Source: JBDSGC01 sp046594105 (lineage in GTDB: Bacteria; Acidobacteriota; Thermoanaerobaculia; Gp7-AA8). From it: a stretch of 28,177 nucleotides of DNA. Under the pieces are notes generated by a model. It was given only the letters and a program-made list of their open reading frames with translations. It did not search any database and had not been told where the DNA came from. The position numbers and the translations under genes are program-made. The stretch spans positions 1-28,177 of the forward strand of contig JBKJQB010000339.1 of the NCBI GenBank assembly GCA_046594105.1. Reading direction: 5' to 3'. The stretch's first letter is position 1. Every line of letters starts with the position of its first letter. Shown piece after piece: positions 8,591-16,327 of the stretch.

Positions 8591-10249
8591 ATGCGTTGCG
8601 CACTCATCATCGGATCTCTGGTTCTTTCGGTCGTGGCTCCAGTGGCCGGGCAGAACCTCGGCCCCCTTCCGCCACTGACTGCTCATGTCGATGTCAACAT
8701 CGTGAATGTGGACGTAACCGTGACGGGGCGCGATGGGAACCCGGTGATGAACCTGGGTCGCGACGATTTCGATGTTCTGGAGGACGGACGGCTTCAGGTC
8801 ATCACGAATTTCTCCATGATCGAGAGCCGGACAGCGCGCACGGTTCGCCCCGAGAACGCGGCCCCTTCCGCCGGGGAAGCGGTGCGAACCAGCGAAGTGC
8901 CACGCAAGATCATGCTGCTGGTGGACAACAATTACATCGAAGCTGCGGAGCGCAACCGGGCCCTGCGCACGGTGGAGAAATACCTCGACGAGCGCTTTCC
9001 CGGCGAATGGGGAATTGCCACCATCGGCCACAGCGTCCAGGTCATCCAGCCGTTCACGCGTGACCTTGCGGTCCTGCACAAGGCGTTCGACCGCGTTCGG
9101 CACATGCCCTCCAGTTTCGTGCACCAGGAAATCGATCGCTCGATCCTCTCCGACCGCACTCGGAAGTATCTCGACTTTGCCACGCAGTATGACTACGGCC
9201 AGTCAATGCGTTTCAGTTCGCGCGAGCAGACCTTCCGGGCCTTGATGACCATGCAGAACACGGCGCGCGCGGTGGTGGATACGGCGCGGTCCTACTCCGC
9301 GGATGAGGGGAAGAAGTTCATGGTGCTCCTCACCGGTGGCATGGAGATCAACACGACCTTCAGCGCCTACAACCGGGGAAAGCCGGACCGCGAGCTCGAG
9401 GAGGTGCGGCTGGAGATGTCGAAGGTCCTCGATGCCATGGTCCGTGAGGCGAATGCGGCGAACTTCACCATCCACGTGGTGAACGCGCGCAGCCGCGGCA
9501 TGCAGGCGCCGCAGCACGATGTGTCCAATCGCTCCTCGGGGATCTCCGTGGACGGTGCGGCCATGTATCGCGGCGATTGGGGCAATGACCCCATTGACGT
9601 GACCGACGTGGACTCCGCCCCTCTCTCCATCGCCCTCGGCACCGGGGGGATGTACCTCCCTTCTGCCGATCTCAAAGAATCGTTCGATCGGATCGATGTC
9701 CGGACCTCCAATTTCTACTCGATCGGCTATTCGCCCGCGCACGCGGGCGATCGTCAGTACCACCGCATCAAAGTGCGAGTGAAACGGCCCGGAGTCACGG
9801 TGGCCAACCGCGTCGGCTACTACGACCTCTCCTCGGACGATCGGCTCGAGGAGATGCTCCGTGCGCGCATGACCTTCGAGCACAATCTCGGCACGTTGCC
9901 CGTGCACATGGAGATCGGGATTCCGCGGAGTGCCGATCGTTCCATGGTGGTGCCTCTTCTGGCGGCCCTGCCCATGGACAAGATCACCATGCTGCTGCGC
10001 GACTCCAGCTACGTGGGCCGTGTGCATGTCTATCTCTCCGTGTTCGATCACAACGGGCGCAACGTCGGATTCCATCACCAGACGCAGGAGGTCACCGTCA
10101 CTTCCGCCAGCCACGCCGCGACGAATCCCGACCCGTTCCGCTACCGCATGAACGTACGGCTGCAGAAAGGAGCCTTCACCGTGGTGATGACTCTTCGGGA
10201 CGAGTTGTCGAATGAGGTGGGCAGCGTCCTGCAGGAAGTGCATCTGTAG
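8591..10249 (+). CDS. Secreted von Willebrand A-like protein (VWFA-related Acidobacterial family)
   Basis: The 552-residue protein begins with a signal peptide (MRCALIIGSLVLSVVAPVAG, cleavage after about residue 20). A beta domain with VDVNIVNVDVTVTGRDG and DDFDVLEDG follows. This introduces the VWFA-related Acidobacterial domain, a family largely restricted to Acidobacteriota and of unknown function. The VWA-type core starts at about 106 with KIMLLVDNNY. The usual metal-binding DxSxS motif is replaced by D112-N-N-Y, so metal-dependent adhesion is doubtful. Residues 330-420 contain a conserved GGMYLPSADLKESFDRI and YSIGYSPAH, also typical of the family. The C-terminal part is beta-rich. The ATG at 8591 was chosen because AGGGGG lies four bases upstream and it starts the signal peptide. 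The gene is probably monocistronic and is convergent with the AlkP gene. Confidence 0.88.
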   Translation: MRCALIIGSLVLSVVAPVAGQNLGPLPPLTAHVDVNIVNVDVTVTGRDGNPVMNLGRDDFDVLEDGRLQVITNFSMIESRTARTVRPENAAPSAGEAVRTSEVPRKIMLLVDNNYIEAAERNRALRTVEKYLDERFPGEWGIATIGHSVQVIQPFTRDLAVLHKAFDRVRHMPSSFVHQEIDRSILSDRTRKYLDFATQYDYGQSMRFSSREQTFRALMTMQNTARAVVDTARSYSADEGKKFMVLLTGGMEINTTFSAYNRGKPDRELEEVRLEMSKVLDAMVREANAANFTIHVVNARSRGMQAPQHDVSNRSSGISVDGAAMYRGDWGNDPIDVTDVDSAPLSIALGTGGMYLPSADLKESFDRIDVRTSNFYSIGYSPAHAGDRQYHRIKVRVKRPGVTVANRVGYYDLSSDDRLEEMLRARMTFEHNLGTLPVHMEIGIPRSADRSMVVPLLAALPMDKITMLLRDSSYVGRVHVYLSVFDHNGRNVGFHHQTQEVTVTSASHAATNPDPFRYRMNVRLQKGAFTVVMTLRDELSNEVGSVLQEVHL

Positions 10250-10334
10250 GCCTCGCGGTCATCCGAGCGAGGGACAGCGCACGGCGCTGCGCCTGAGAAA
10301 AAGAAACCGGCGCGATCCGGAGCCGGCGTAGCCG

Positions 10335-10368
10335 GCGCAAGAATGTAGCCCCCGGCGCCAGCCGGGGG
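10335..10368 (+). repeat. Left 34-base arm of the long palindrome
   Basis: This arm is identical to the reverse complement of 10499-10532. Internally it carries CCCCCGGC and GCCGGGGG around the loop GCCA, an eight-pair hairpin. Just upstream, at 10322-10336, is GCCGGC-GTA-GCCGGC. That has the same architecture as the stop-associated repeats but a different loop. Confidence 0.9.
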
Positions 10369-10498
10369 AACAACGAGGAGCGTCGCATGCGAGCCCGCGT
10401 AGCGGGCGGCAGAACAGGTCTGGAGTTGGACCGCAGCCCAACTTCGTTGCTCTTCTTTCGCCCGCTACGCGCGCTCGTTTCTGACTGGGCTCGGCAAT

Positions 10499-10532
10499 CC
10501 CCCGGCTGGCGCCGGGGGCTACATTCTTGCGC
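10499..10532 (-). repeat. Right 34-base arm of the long palindrome
   Basis: This is the perfect reverse complement of 10335-10368, 130 bases away. It is followed by CCCGC-TGAC-GCGGG, the counterpart of the left-hand GCCGGC-GTA-GCCGGC element. Confidence 0.9.
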
Positions 10533-10636
10533 CCGCTGACGCGGGCTGATCGCGGACTGATCTGATTCAGGATGACAGAATTTCGCGGCGAAGCACCTCC
10601 GCCGAGCTTTGACCTCGTGCGCTTTGCGCCCCGCCT

Positions 10637-12991
10637 TCATTGCATCAGGCTGCGGATCATGGGTTGGTTCGGGTCGATCGCCAGGGAGCGGCGGAAGTTC
10701 TCCTGCGCCGCTGTCCCGTTGCCGAGGCAGAGCTGCGCCAGGCCTGCGGAGGCGAGGGCGAGAGCGTCCTGCGGCTGCTGCTGCACGACTGCCTGGAAAT
10801 CCCCGAGAGCGGCTTCGCAGTCGTGGCGTTCAATCCGGGAGGTGCCCCGGAACATGCGGAGCTCGGCGCTTCCCGGCGCGGCCGTGACTGCGGCGTCGAG
10901 GAGTTGAGCAGTGCGCGAGGCGCGGGAGCCATTCCGGTAGCCCGCGGCGCGCGTGGCCACCAGGCGCGCGCCATCGTTGATCCCGTTCCGCAGCGCCTCC
11001 ACCAGCAGCGCGTCGGAACGGTCCAGATCGCGGCCGGCCAGGAACAGCGTCTCGCTGAGATTCCACATGGCTGACGCGGACTTTGGATCGACCTGGATGG
11101 CGCGGCCAAATGCCGTGATCGCCTCTTCGGTGCGATGTTGATCGCGCAGAATCAGCCCTGCGTTGTTGTACGCGCCTGCGGTGCGGCTGTCGCCGGTGGC
11201 CACCGCGGAGCGTGACGATTCGCCGGACCCGATGTACCCGAGGGCACGCAGCTTCGCGAGGTCCTCTTCATGAGAACCAGGATGGGTCGCTACCGGCGGC
11301 GGCGCAGCGCGCTGGAAGAAGCGAGCATAGGCAACCGCCGGAAGGGGAAGCGGTGCTCCCGGCAGCGGGGAAGTACCTCCTTCTGCCGCAGGCATTCCCG
11401 TGAGCGCCAGCAGTGTGGCGCATACCTGACGCACCCCGCCTCGCAAGGCATGACCCTGCCATTGACGGGTGTCTCCCCCCCACAGCGCATAGATGCCTTC
11501 CGGGCGATGCCATTTCGCCGCGGTAGCCGTGGCGGTACTGGAGATCTGCGTGGGTCGCCCCTCGCGCCAGTAGAAACCGTGATCAGAGGCGATCATCAGA
11601 ATCGCGTGCTCGCGCTCGGCGATCGCCAGAAACTGGCCGAGGAGTGCATCGATCTCGGCAAAGTATTTCTGCGGCACCGCGCTGTAGCGGTTGAAGTCGG
11701 ACTCGGAGATCGCCGGCTGGCGAGGGGGAGCGAACGGAGCAAACACGTGGCCGATCGAGTCGGTGCCCTGCAGGTAGACGAGGGTGAGGTCGGGCATGCC
11801 GGTCGCCAGAAGATCGAGCGCGAGCGACCGGTAAATCTCCGTCTCCACCAGAATCCTGCGCAGGGCTGCGGGAGGATCGCCGTAGGGGTTCGTGCTTGTG
11901 GCAAGTGCGGCCACCTCGCCGTCAGAGATCGACGGCAGGTAGCTGCGCATGCGTGCGCCATCGACCTGCCGCTCGGCAGCGGCCACTCCGCGGGCCGCCC
12001 AGGGCTCCCGCGTCGCCGGATAGGTCACGCCCTGCGGGCGCTGCGGGTCGGAATAGAGAAAGGTGAAGAGGCGGTCGGACACGTTGACGCCGTGAACGGG
12101 CTCGGCTGCGTAAGTGGCCCACAAGCCGAAGACGGCCACCGATTTCCCGCCGGCAGTGAGCATGTTCCAGATTGAGGGAACCGCTCGTTCGTCACTGGTG
12201 ATCGGTTCCTTGTCATGAGACTGCGGGTTAAACCGGGTGAAGTCGAGGATCCCATGCTCCAGCGGGCCCCGTCCCGTCATCATCGTGGTCCAGACCAGCG
12301 GCGAGAGGGGAGGGTGTTCCGTTTCCAGGATTCCACGGCTTCCGGAGGTCACGATGCGAGCAAGGTTCGGCATCGTTCCCCCTGCGATGTACTGGTCGAG
12401 CAGCTGCCAGTCGGCGCCGTCGAGACCGATGAAGATGACCGGCCGCGTTTTGCGTACCTGGCGCGCGAGATCCGGCGCTGTGCGCGCTCGCTCGAAGCCG
12501 GGAGGCAGGTCGGCGCGAGCCGAGAGTGCGGTGGGTCGCAGACCATCGCGATCGAGCGCCGCCGCGATGGCGGCACCGGCGCGGTCGCCGGCAGCGCGAC
12601 GGTCTTTCAGAAGATCTTCATGTGTGATCGTAGCCGTCGCACGATCGACGGCAGCCGAAACGCGCGTCTGCAGCGAACGGCACCAGTCGCCCTCGGGCCA
12701 ACCAGGCGGAAGGTGGTCCGGCGCCGCATAGGTGAAGCGGAGTCGAAGGGTGATCTCGTCGAGGGTTGCTGTGCGGGTGGGCAGAGTCTCCTGGAACAAA
12801 AGGCGCCCTTCGACCAGTCGCGCGCGGCAGGAACTGCCTGGCGAGCGGAGAAAGAGCGGCGAAGACCGGACCACGATGTGCTCTCCGTTACGGAACAGCG
12901 TCGCGGTCGCTCGTGGCTGGAGGCGAACGGTGAGAACAACCAGCGCCGCGAGGAGGATGATGACGAGGATGGCGGCGACCGTTTTGCGCAT
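10637..12991 (-). CDS. Membrane-anchored AlkP-superfamily phosphodiesterase with SPFH-like domain and TPRs
   Basis: This 784-residue protein has one N-terminal membrane helix (about 5-23) and no cleavage site. Residues 30-170 resemble an SPFH/Band-7 (prohibitin) domain: a short NGEHIVVRSS entry, a strand LRLRFTY, a helical stretch ending LDRDGLRPTALSARADLPPG. From about 182 comes a type I phosphodiesterase/nucleotide pyrophosphatase core with metal-binding FIGLDGADW (Asp191), nucleophile region VWTTMMTG (Thr near 235), YLQGTDSIGH and ASDHGF. TPR-like repeats fill the C-terminal 170 residues, including RTEEAITAFGRAIQVDPKSA. The enzyme should act on a phosphodiester or phosphoglycan-type substrate in the periplasm; the substrate is unknown. 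I chose the ATG at 12991 over a TTG one codon earlier. It has no Shine-Dalgarno sequence and lies directly after a terminator-like hairpin. Confidence 0.85.
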   Translation of the reverse strand: MRKTVAAILVIILLAALVVLTVRLQPRATATLFRNGEHIVVRSSPLFLRSPGSSCRARLVEGRLLFQETLPTRTATLDEITLRLRFTYAAPDHLPPGWPEGDWCRSLQTRVSAAVDRATATITHEDLLKDRRAAGDRAGAAIAAALDRDGLRPTALSARADLPPGFERARTAPDLARQVRKTRPVIFIGLDGADWQLLDQYIAGGTMPNLARIVTSGSRGILETEHPPLSPLVWTTMMTGRGPLEHGILDFTRFNPQSHDKEPITSDERAVPSIWNMLTAGGKSVAVFGLWATYAAEPVHGVNVSDRLFTFLYSDPQRPQGVTYPATREPWAARGVAAAERQVDGARMRSYLPSISDGEVAALATSTNPYGDPPAALRRILVETEIYRSLALDLLATGMPDLTLVYLQGTDSIGHVFAPFAPPRQPAISESDFNRYSAVPQKYFAEIDALLGQFLAIAEREHAILMIASDHGFYWREGRPTQISSTATATAAKWHRPEGIYALWGGDTRQWQGHALRGGVRQVCATLLALTGMPAAEGGTSPLPGAPLPLPAVAYARFFQRAAPPPVATHPGSHEEDLAKLRALGYIGSGESSRSAVATGDSRTAGAYNNAGLILRDQHRTEEAITAFGRAIQVDPKSASAMWNLSETLFLAGRDLDRSDALLVEALRNGINDGARLVATRAAGYRNGSRASRTAQLLDAAVTAAPGSAELRMFRGTSRIERHDCEAALGDFQAVVQQQPQDALALASAGLAQLCLGNGTAAQENFRRSLAIDPNQPMIRSLMQ

Positions 12992-13024
12992 CAAAAGGTG
13001 AGGGCCCCGCGAACGGGGCCCTCA
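12992..13024 (-). terminator. Intrinsic terminator after the first TonB receptor, abutting the next start codon
   Basis: An 11-pair perfect stem (TGAGGGCCCCG at 12999-13009 with CGGGGCCCTCA at 13014-13024) has a four-base loop. On the minus strand it is followed by CCTTTTG. It lies 27 bases beyond the receptor's TAG, and its T-run ends one base before the ATG of the AlkP gene. It fits a rho-independent terminator, or an attenuator controlling read-through into the AlkP gene. Confidence 0.75.
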
Positions 13025-13051
13025 GGATACAACGAGCTGCTGGAAGGCGTT

Positions 13052-16045
13052 CTAGAACGAGAAACGCGCGCCAATCCGGATGCTGCGCAGACCGGTGAAG
13101 CTGGCTCCACGTTTCAAAAAGTCTGGGTTTGTTGCCGCCGCGCGAGCATCGGGGAACGCGGCGCGCGGTTTGGTCGTACCCGGAACATTGCCGAATCCGC
13201 CGAAACCATTCGCGACACCCTCGTCGCTTTGAGGTACGCAGGACGTCGGACCGAAGGCTTTGACGAAGACGCTGCAGGGGCCGTCGGACCCCAGATCCAT
13301 GCGCTGATCAAGAACCGTAGCGGACTGCCGGTTGAAGATGTTGAACACATCGGCAATCAGGGTCAGCTTTGAGGTGGCGAATCCAATCGGGAAGCCGAAA
13401 TGGAGGTCAGCCTCATAATCAGAAGGACCACGGCCGAGAGATCCGCGCGGTGTCAGGTAGTACTCATAATTGCGATAACCCGCAAACTCGTAGCCCTGCC
13501 CCGTGAGCGGCAGGCCGGATTGCCAGTGGGTGGCCAAACCGAGGTCGAGACCCTTGGCGAAACCAGAGCCGACTGTGTAGCTGCCGTAGAACTTCACGAC
13601 ATGCGTGCGATCGCTGCTGAGCAGTCCGTCGTTGTTGAGGGCGAAATCAGCGTAGTCATACGCCGAGTTGATGTTCGGGTCGAGTTGGCCCGTGGAAGCC
13701 TGGAACACGCCGTCGTAGTTGCCCTTCAGTCGCGACCATACGTAGCTGGTGAAGAACTGGTAGTTGTTGCTGAAACGCTTGGTGGCGTGAAGTTCGACGC
13801 CGGTGTACTTCCTCTGGGCCTTGGTGGCTGGTGCTATGTCCTCGCTGAGGAAACCAGCGTTTTTCCCAAGACCGGTGCCCGGGTTGGCGATGAAGTAATC
13901 GCCTTCCGAAATGACCAGCATGTCTTCGATCACGCGACCGAGATCGCGATACGTGCCCTTGATGCCGACGGCGAAGTTCGGAGCGATTTCGTAGTCGTAT
14001 CCAGCGAGGTATTCGTTGATGTACTGGCCCTTCAGGTCCGGATCGACCGGAGTGGTGCCACCGAGGAAGCGGAAAGCCTTGCCGCCGCCCTGCGAAGGAA
14101 CACCGCCGCTGGCAGCAGTCCCGACCGTGCCGGGAGTGAAGTGTCCCGCGACGGGGTCGAGGTTGTTGGTCTGCACGGAGATCTCACCGCCGAACGAGCG
14201 GAGGTTGATGTCCAGGGGAATCGATTCGAAGAATCGGCCGTAGTTCGCATAGAGCTTGCTGCGACCGTTGTTCGCCGGATCCCAGATCACGCCGACGCGA
14301 GGCGCGTAATTCTTGTTCAGGTTGATCGCGACCTCTCCGAGGCGGTTGCCCACTTTCTGAGATTCCCAGCGAACACCAGCATTGATGGTGAGGTTGGTGA
14401 GCGCCTTCCACGAGTCCTGCAGGTAGGCCGAGGTGTTCTCGGTCTTCGGGCTGGCGATGAGCGCGGGAATGACGAGTCCACTCACGGCAGCAGCGCTCGT
14501 GGTTTTTCCCGAAACGTAACCTTCGTGCGTGTAGTAGATGTTTGCGGCAGAGCAGACGCCGCTGGCCGGAACGCCGCCGCGGCAGCGCTTCCGCACACTG
14601 TCAGTGCCGGTGTAAATGTTGGTGTTGATCGCCTTGACGTTCTCGCGGTCGCCACCGAACTTGATCTGATGGCTGCCGAGGAACGTGGAGATGTCGAGCT
14701 TGCCGACGTCGCGCTTGAATTTCTGATCCTGAACAAAACCAAAACCGCCGTAGGCGATGTTCGGGATGACGGTCTGATCGCGCAGCCGGCCGATGGACTT
14801 GCCCTCTCCGCCGACCTCGTTCTTCTCGCGGTGCGCGCCGAGAGAACCGTTCACGTTGAGGTTGCTGCCGAAGACGCCGGAGTAGCGCAGCGTGGTGTCG
14901 TTGCCGCCGGTGGTGTTCGTCCCGTTGAAGGTGGACGGCGCGCCCGCCAGCGCGCGGATCGCGCCGTTGGTCTTGCTGGGATCGCCGAATACCGACAAGT
15001 TGAAGACCTGGCTCGAGGTCACTGCGAGGGACAGTTTGCCCGCGTAGAGGTCGCGAGTGATCTTGGAGCCCACGCTGCCGCCGACCGGGAGCTCGAAAAC
15101 GCCAGGAAAGATCAGCGGAGTGTTGATGCGACGGCTCAGGTCCGTCTCGTTCACCCGGTCGTACGCGCCGAAGAACCACAGGCGGTCCTTCATGATGAAG
15201 CCGCCGAGGTTGGCGCCGAAGTCATTCTGCTTGTCGACTTCACCGATGGTGGTGGAATCGGAAGGCCGCTTCGCCGCCGTCTTGTTGTCGGAGTTCAGGC
15301 TGCCACCGCTGTTGAAGGCGAAGGCGTCGCCGTGGAACTCGTTCGATCCGCTCTTGGTGATGGCGTTGATGGCCCCACCGGTAAGGCGTCCGTATTCGGC
15401 GGAGAGACCGCCGGTCAGCACTTCGACTTCCTGAATGAAGTCGCTGTTGAGGCTCTTGCCCTGCTGGCCGCGCTCCACGCCGGTCGTGTTCAGACCGTCG
15501 ATGATGTACTGGTTCTCAGCACCGGTCGAACCGTAGACCGTGGTGCCTGCTGCGTCAGCCGAAGTGCCAGGTGCGACCTGCGCGGCGGCCACGAAGTTCC
15601 GGCCGATGGGCAGGGAGCGCATCGTCTCTGCCGTGATGTTCGCTCCGGACTGCGCCGTGCTCACGTCGACGACCGGCGCAGCGCCGGTGACGGTGATCTG
15701 CTCGGATGCTGCCGGGCTCAGAGACACCTCGAGGGTGACCACGCGGCCAAGGCCGACGCGAATGTCGCGCTGGGTGACCGTGCTGAAACCGGAGAGGGTG
15801 GTGGTAACCGTGTAGTTACCGGGGGGAAGAAGCGAAAAGCGGAAACGACCCGCGTTGTCGGTCACTTCCGTGCGCACGCCCTGCAGGACGGAGGAGCGCG
15901 CTTCCACGGTGACTCCGGGAAGTGGCGTGCCCGCCTGGGCGACCGTGCCGGTGATGGCGCCCGAATCCGATGTCTGCGCGAAGCCGACACCGGTTACGAG
16001 GAGCGCGCTGATTGCGAGCATCAGTGCAACTCGAACCTTATTCAT
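13052..16045 (-). CDS. TonB-dependent outer-membrane receptor, Oar-like, with carboxypeptidase-regulatory-like N-domain
   Basis: The 997-residue protein has a signal peptide (MNKVRVALMLAISALLVTG, cleavage near FAQ). A beta-sandwich regulatory-like domain follows at about 29-110 (GAITGTVAQAGTPLPGVTV, then DNAGRFRFSLLPPGNYTV). The plug is at about 115-235, with SEQITVTGAAPVVDV, a Leu-Pro-Ile-Gly-Arg segment and EYGRLTGGAINAITKSG. The rest is a barrel rich in alternating strands that ends in Phe (RIGARFSF), as expected for insertion by the Bam machinery. This layout is typical of the large Oar/CarboxypepD_reg receptors abundant in Acidobacteriota. They are presumed to import bulky substrates or to assist secretion. 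The ATG at 16045 has AGGAGA seven bases upstream; the in-frame sequence further upstream lacks these features and was excluded. The gene is divergent from the sulfatase-like gene. Confidence 0.93.
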   Translation of the reverse strand: MNKVRVALMLAISALLVTGVGFAQTSDSGAITGTVAQAGTPLPGVTVEARSSVLQGVRTEVTDNAGRFRFSLLPPGNYTVTTTLSGFSTVTQRDIRVGLGRVVTLEVSLSPAASEQITVTGAAPVVDVSTAQSGANITAETMRSLPIGRNFVAAAQVAPGTSADAAGTTVYGSTGAENQYIIDGLNTTGVERGQQGKSLNSDFIQEVEVLTGGLSAEYGRLTGGAINAITKSGSNEFHGDAFAFNSGGSLNSDNKTAAKRPSDSTTIGEVDKQNDFGANLGGFIMKDRLWFFGAYDRVNETDLSRRINTPLIFPGVFELPVGGSVGSKITRDLYAGKLSLAVTSSQVFNLSVFGDPSKTNGAIRALAGAPSTFNGTNTTGGNDTTLRYSGVFGSNLNVNGSLGAHREKNEVGGEGKSIGRLRDQTVIPNIAYGGFGFVQDQKFKRDVGKLDISTFLGSHQIKFGGDRENVKAINTNIYTGTDSVRKRCRGGVPASGVCSAANIYYTHEGYVSGKTTSAAAVSGLVIPALIASPKTENTSAYLQDSWKALTNLTINAGVRWESQKVGNRLGEVAINLNKNYAPRVGVIWDPANNGRSKLYANYGRFFESIPLDINLRSFGGEISVQTNNLDPVAGHFTPGTVGTAASGGVPSQGGGKAFRFLGGTTPVDPDLKGQYINEYLAGYDYEIAPNFAVGIKGTYRDLGRVIEDMLVISEGDYFIANPGTGLGKNAGFLSEDIAPATKAQRKYTGVELHATKRFSNNYQFFTSYVWSRLKGNYDGVFQASTGQLDPNINSAYDYADFALNNDGLLSSDRTHVVKFYGSYTVGSGFAKGLDLGLATHWQSGLPLTGQGYEFAGYRNYEYYLTPRGSLGRGPSDYEADLHFGFPIGFATSKLTLIADVFNIFNRQSATVLDQRMDLGSDGPCSVFVKAFGPTSCVPQSDEGVANGFGGFGNVPGTTKPRAAFPDARAAATNPDFLKRGASFTGLRSIRIGARFSF

Positions 16046-16155
16046 TCGTACTCTCCTAATCTGTTGAACAATGGTTGAAAAAGAGGTTTCTGAGACGGCC
16101 TTGGTTGAAGAAGCGGTGGGGCGGGTACCTCCTGATCGTTTCGTTTGCGGGCGGC

Positions 16156-16184
16156 ATCCTACAAAAGCTCGCAAGACTCTGCAA
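16156..16184 (-). promoter_or_regulatory. Candidate sigma70-like promoter for the first TonB receptor
   Basis: On the minus strand TTGCAG (16184-16179) and TAGGAT (16161-16156) are separated by 17 bases. The transcript would carry a leader of about 100 bases before the ATG at 16045. Confidence 0.45.
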
Positions 16185-16327
16185 ACTGGTACCTTAGTGC
16201 ATTCTCACTGCCCGGGCCCGGCGATTGGTTATTGATCCCAAATGATTGTCAGTGCGCGACTACCGGCCAAAGCTCCTGAGATCAGGAAACGACCCTGTTC
16301 AAAAAACCGGATTTGAGATCCACCCGG

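Larger units (their letters stand above)
10250..10636. other. 387-base convergent intergenic region dominated by a long palindrome
   Basis: No gene is supported here. From about 10311 to 10556 the sequence is an imperfect inverted repeat centred between 10433 and 10434. Perfect 34-base arms (10335-10368 and 10499-10532), near-perfect 18-base arms (10391-10408 and 10459-10476, 17 of 18 matching) and flanking partial matches all share that centre. Near the left flank are smaller hairpins, such as CCTCGC paired with GCGAGG at 10250-10271. The region separates the 3' ends of two converging genes and could act as a bidirectional terminator or a REP-like element. Confidence 0.7.

Noticed and set aside
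8394..8678. Short frames in the gap before the VWA gene
   Set aside because: Their residues are dominated by Arg, Pro and Ser, with no ribosome-binding site, and they run into the VWA gene in another frame.
11270..12175. 301-codon plus-strand frame inside the AlkP/TPR gene
   Set aside because: The minus-strand protein is continuous through this region with catalytic motifs. The plus-strand frame has none.
13400..16078. 892-codon open frame antisense to the first TonB receptor
   Set aside because: The receptor has a signal peptide, a ribosome-binding site and family motifs. The antisense product is a low-complexity Val/Ala/Arg/Glu-rich string and is a codon-bias shadow.
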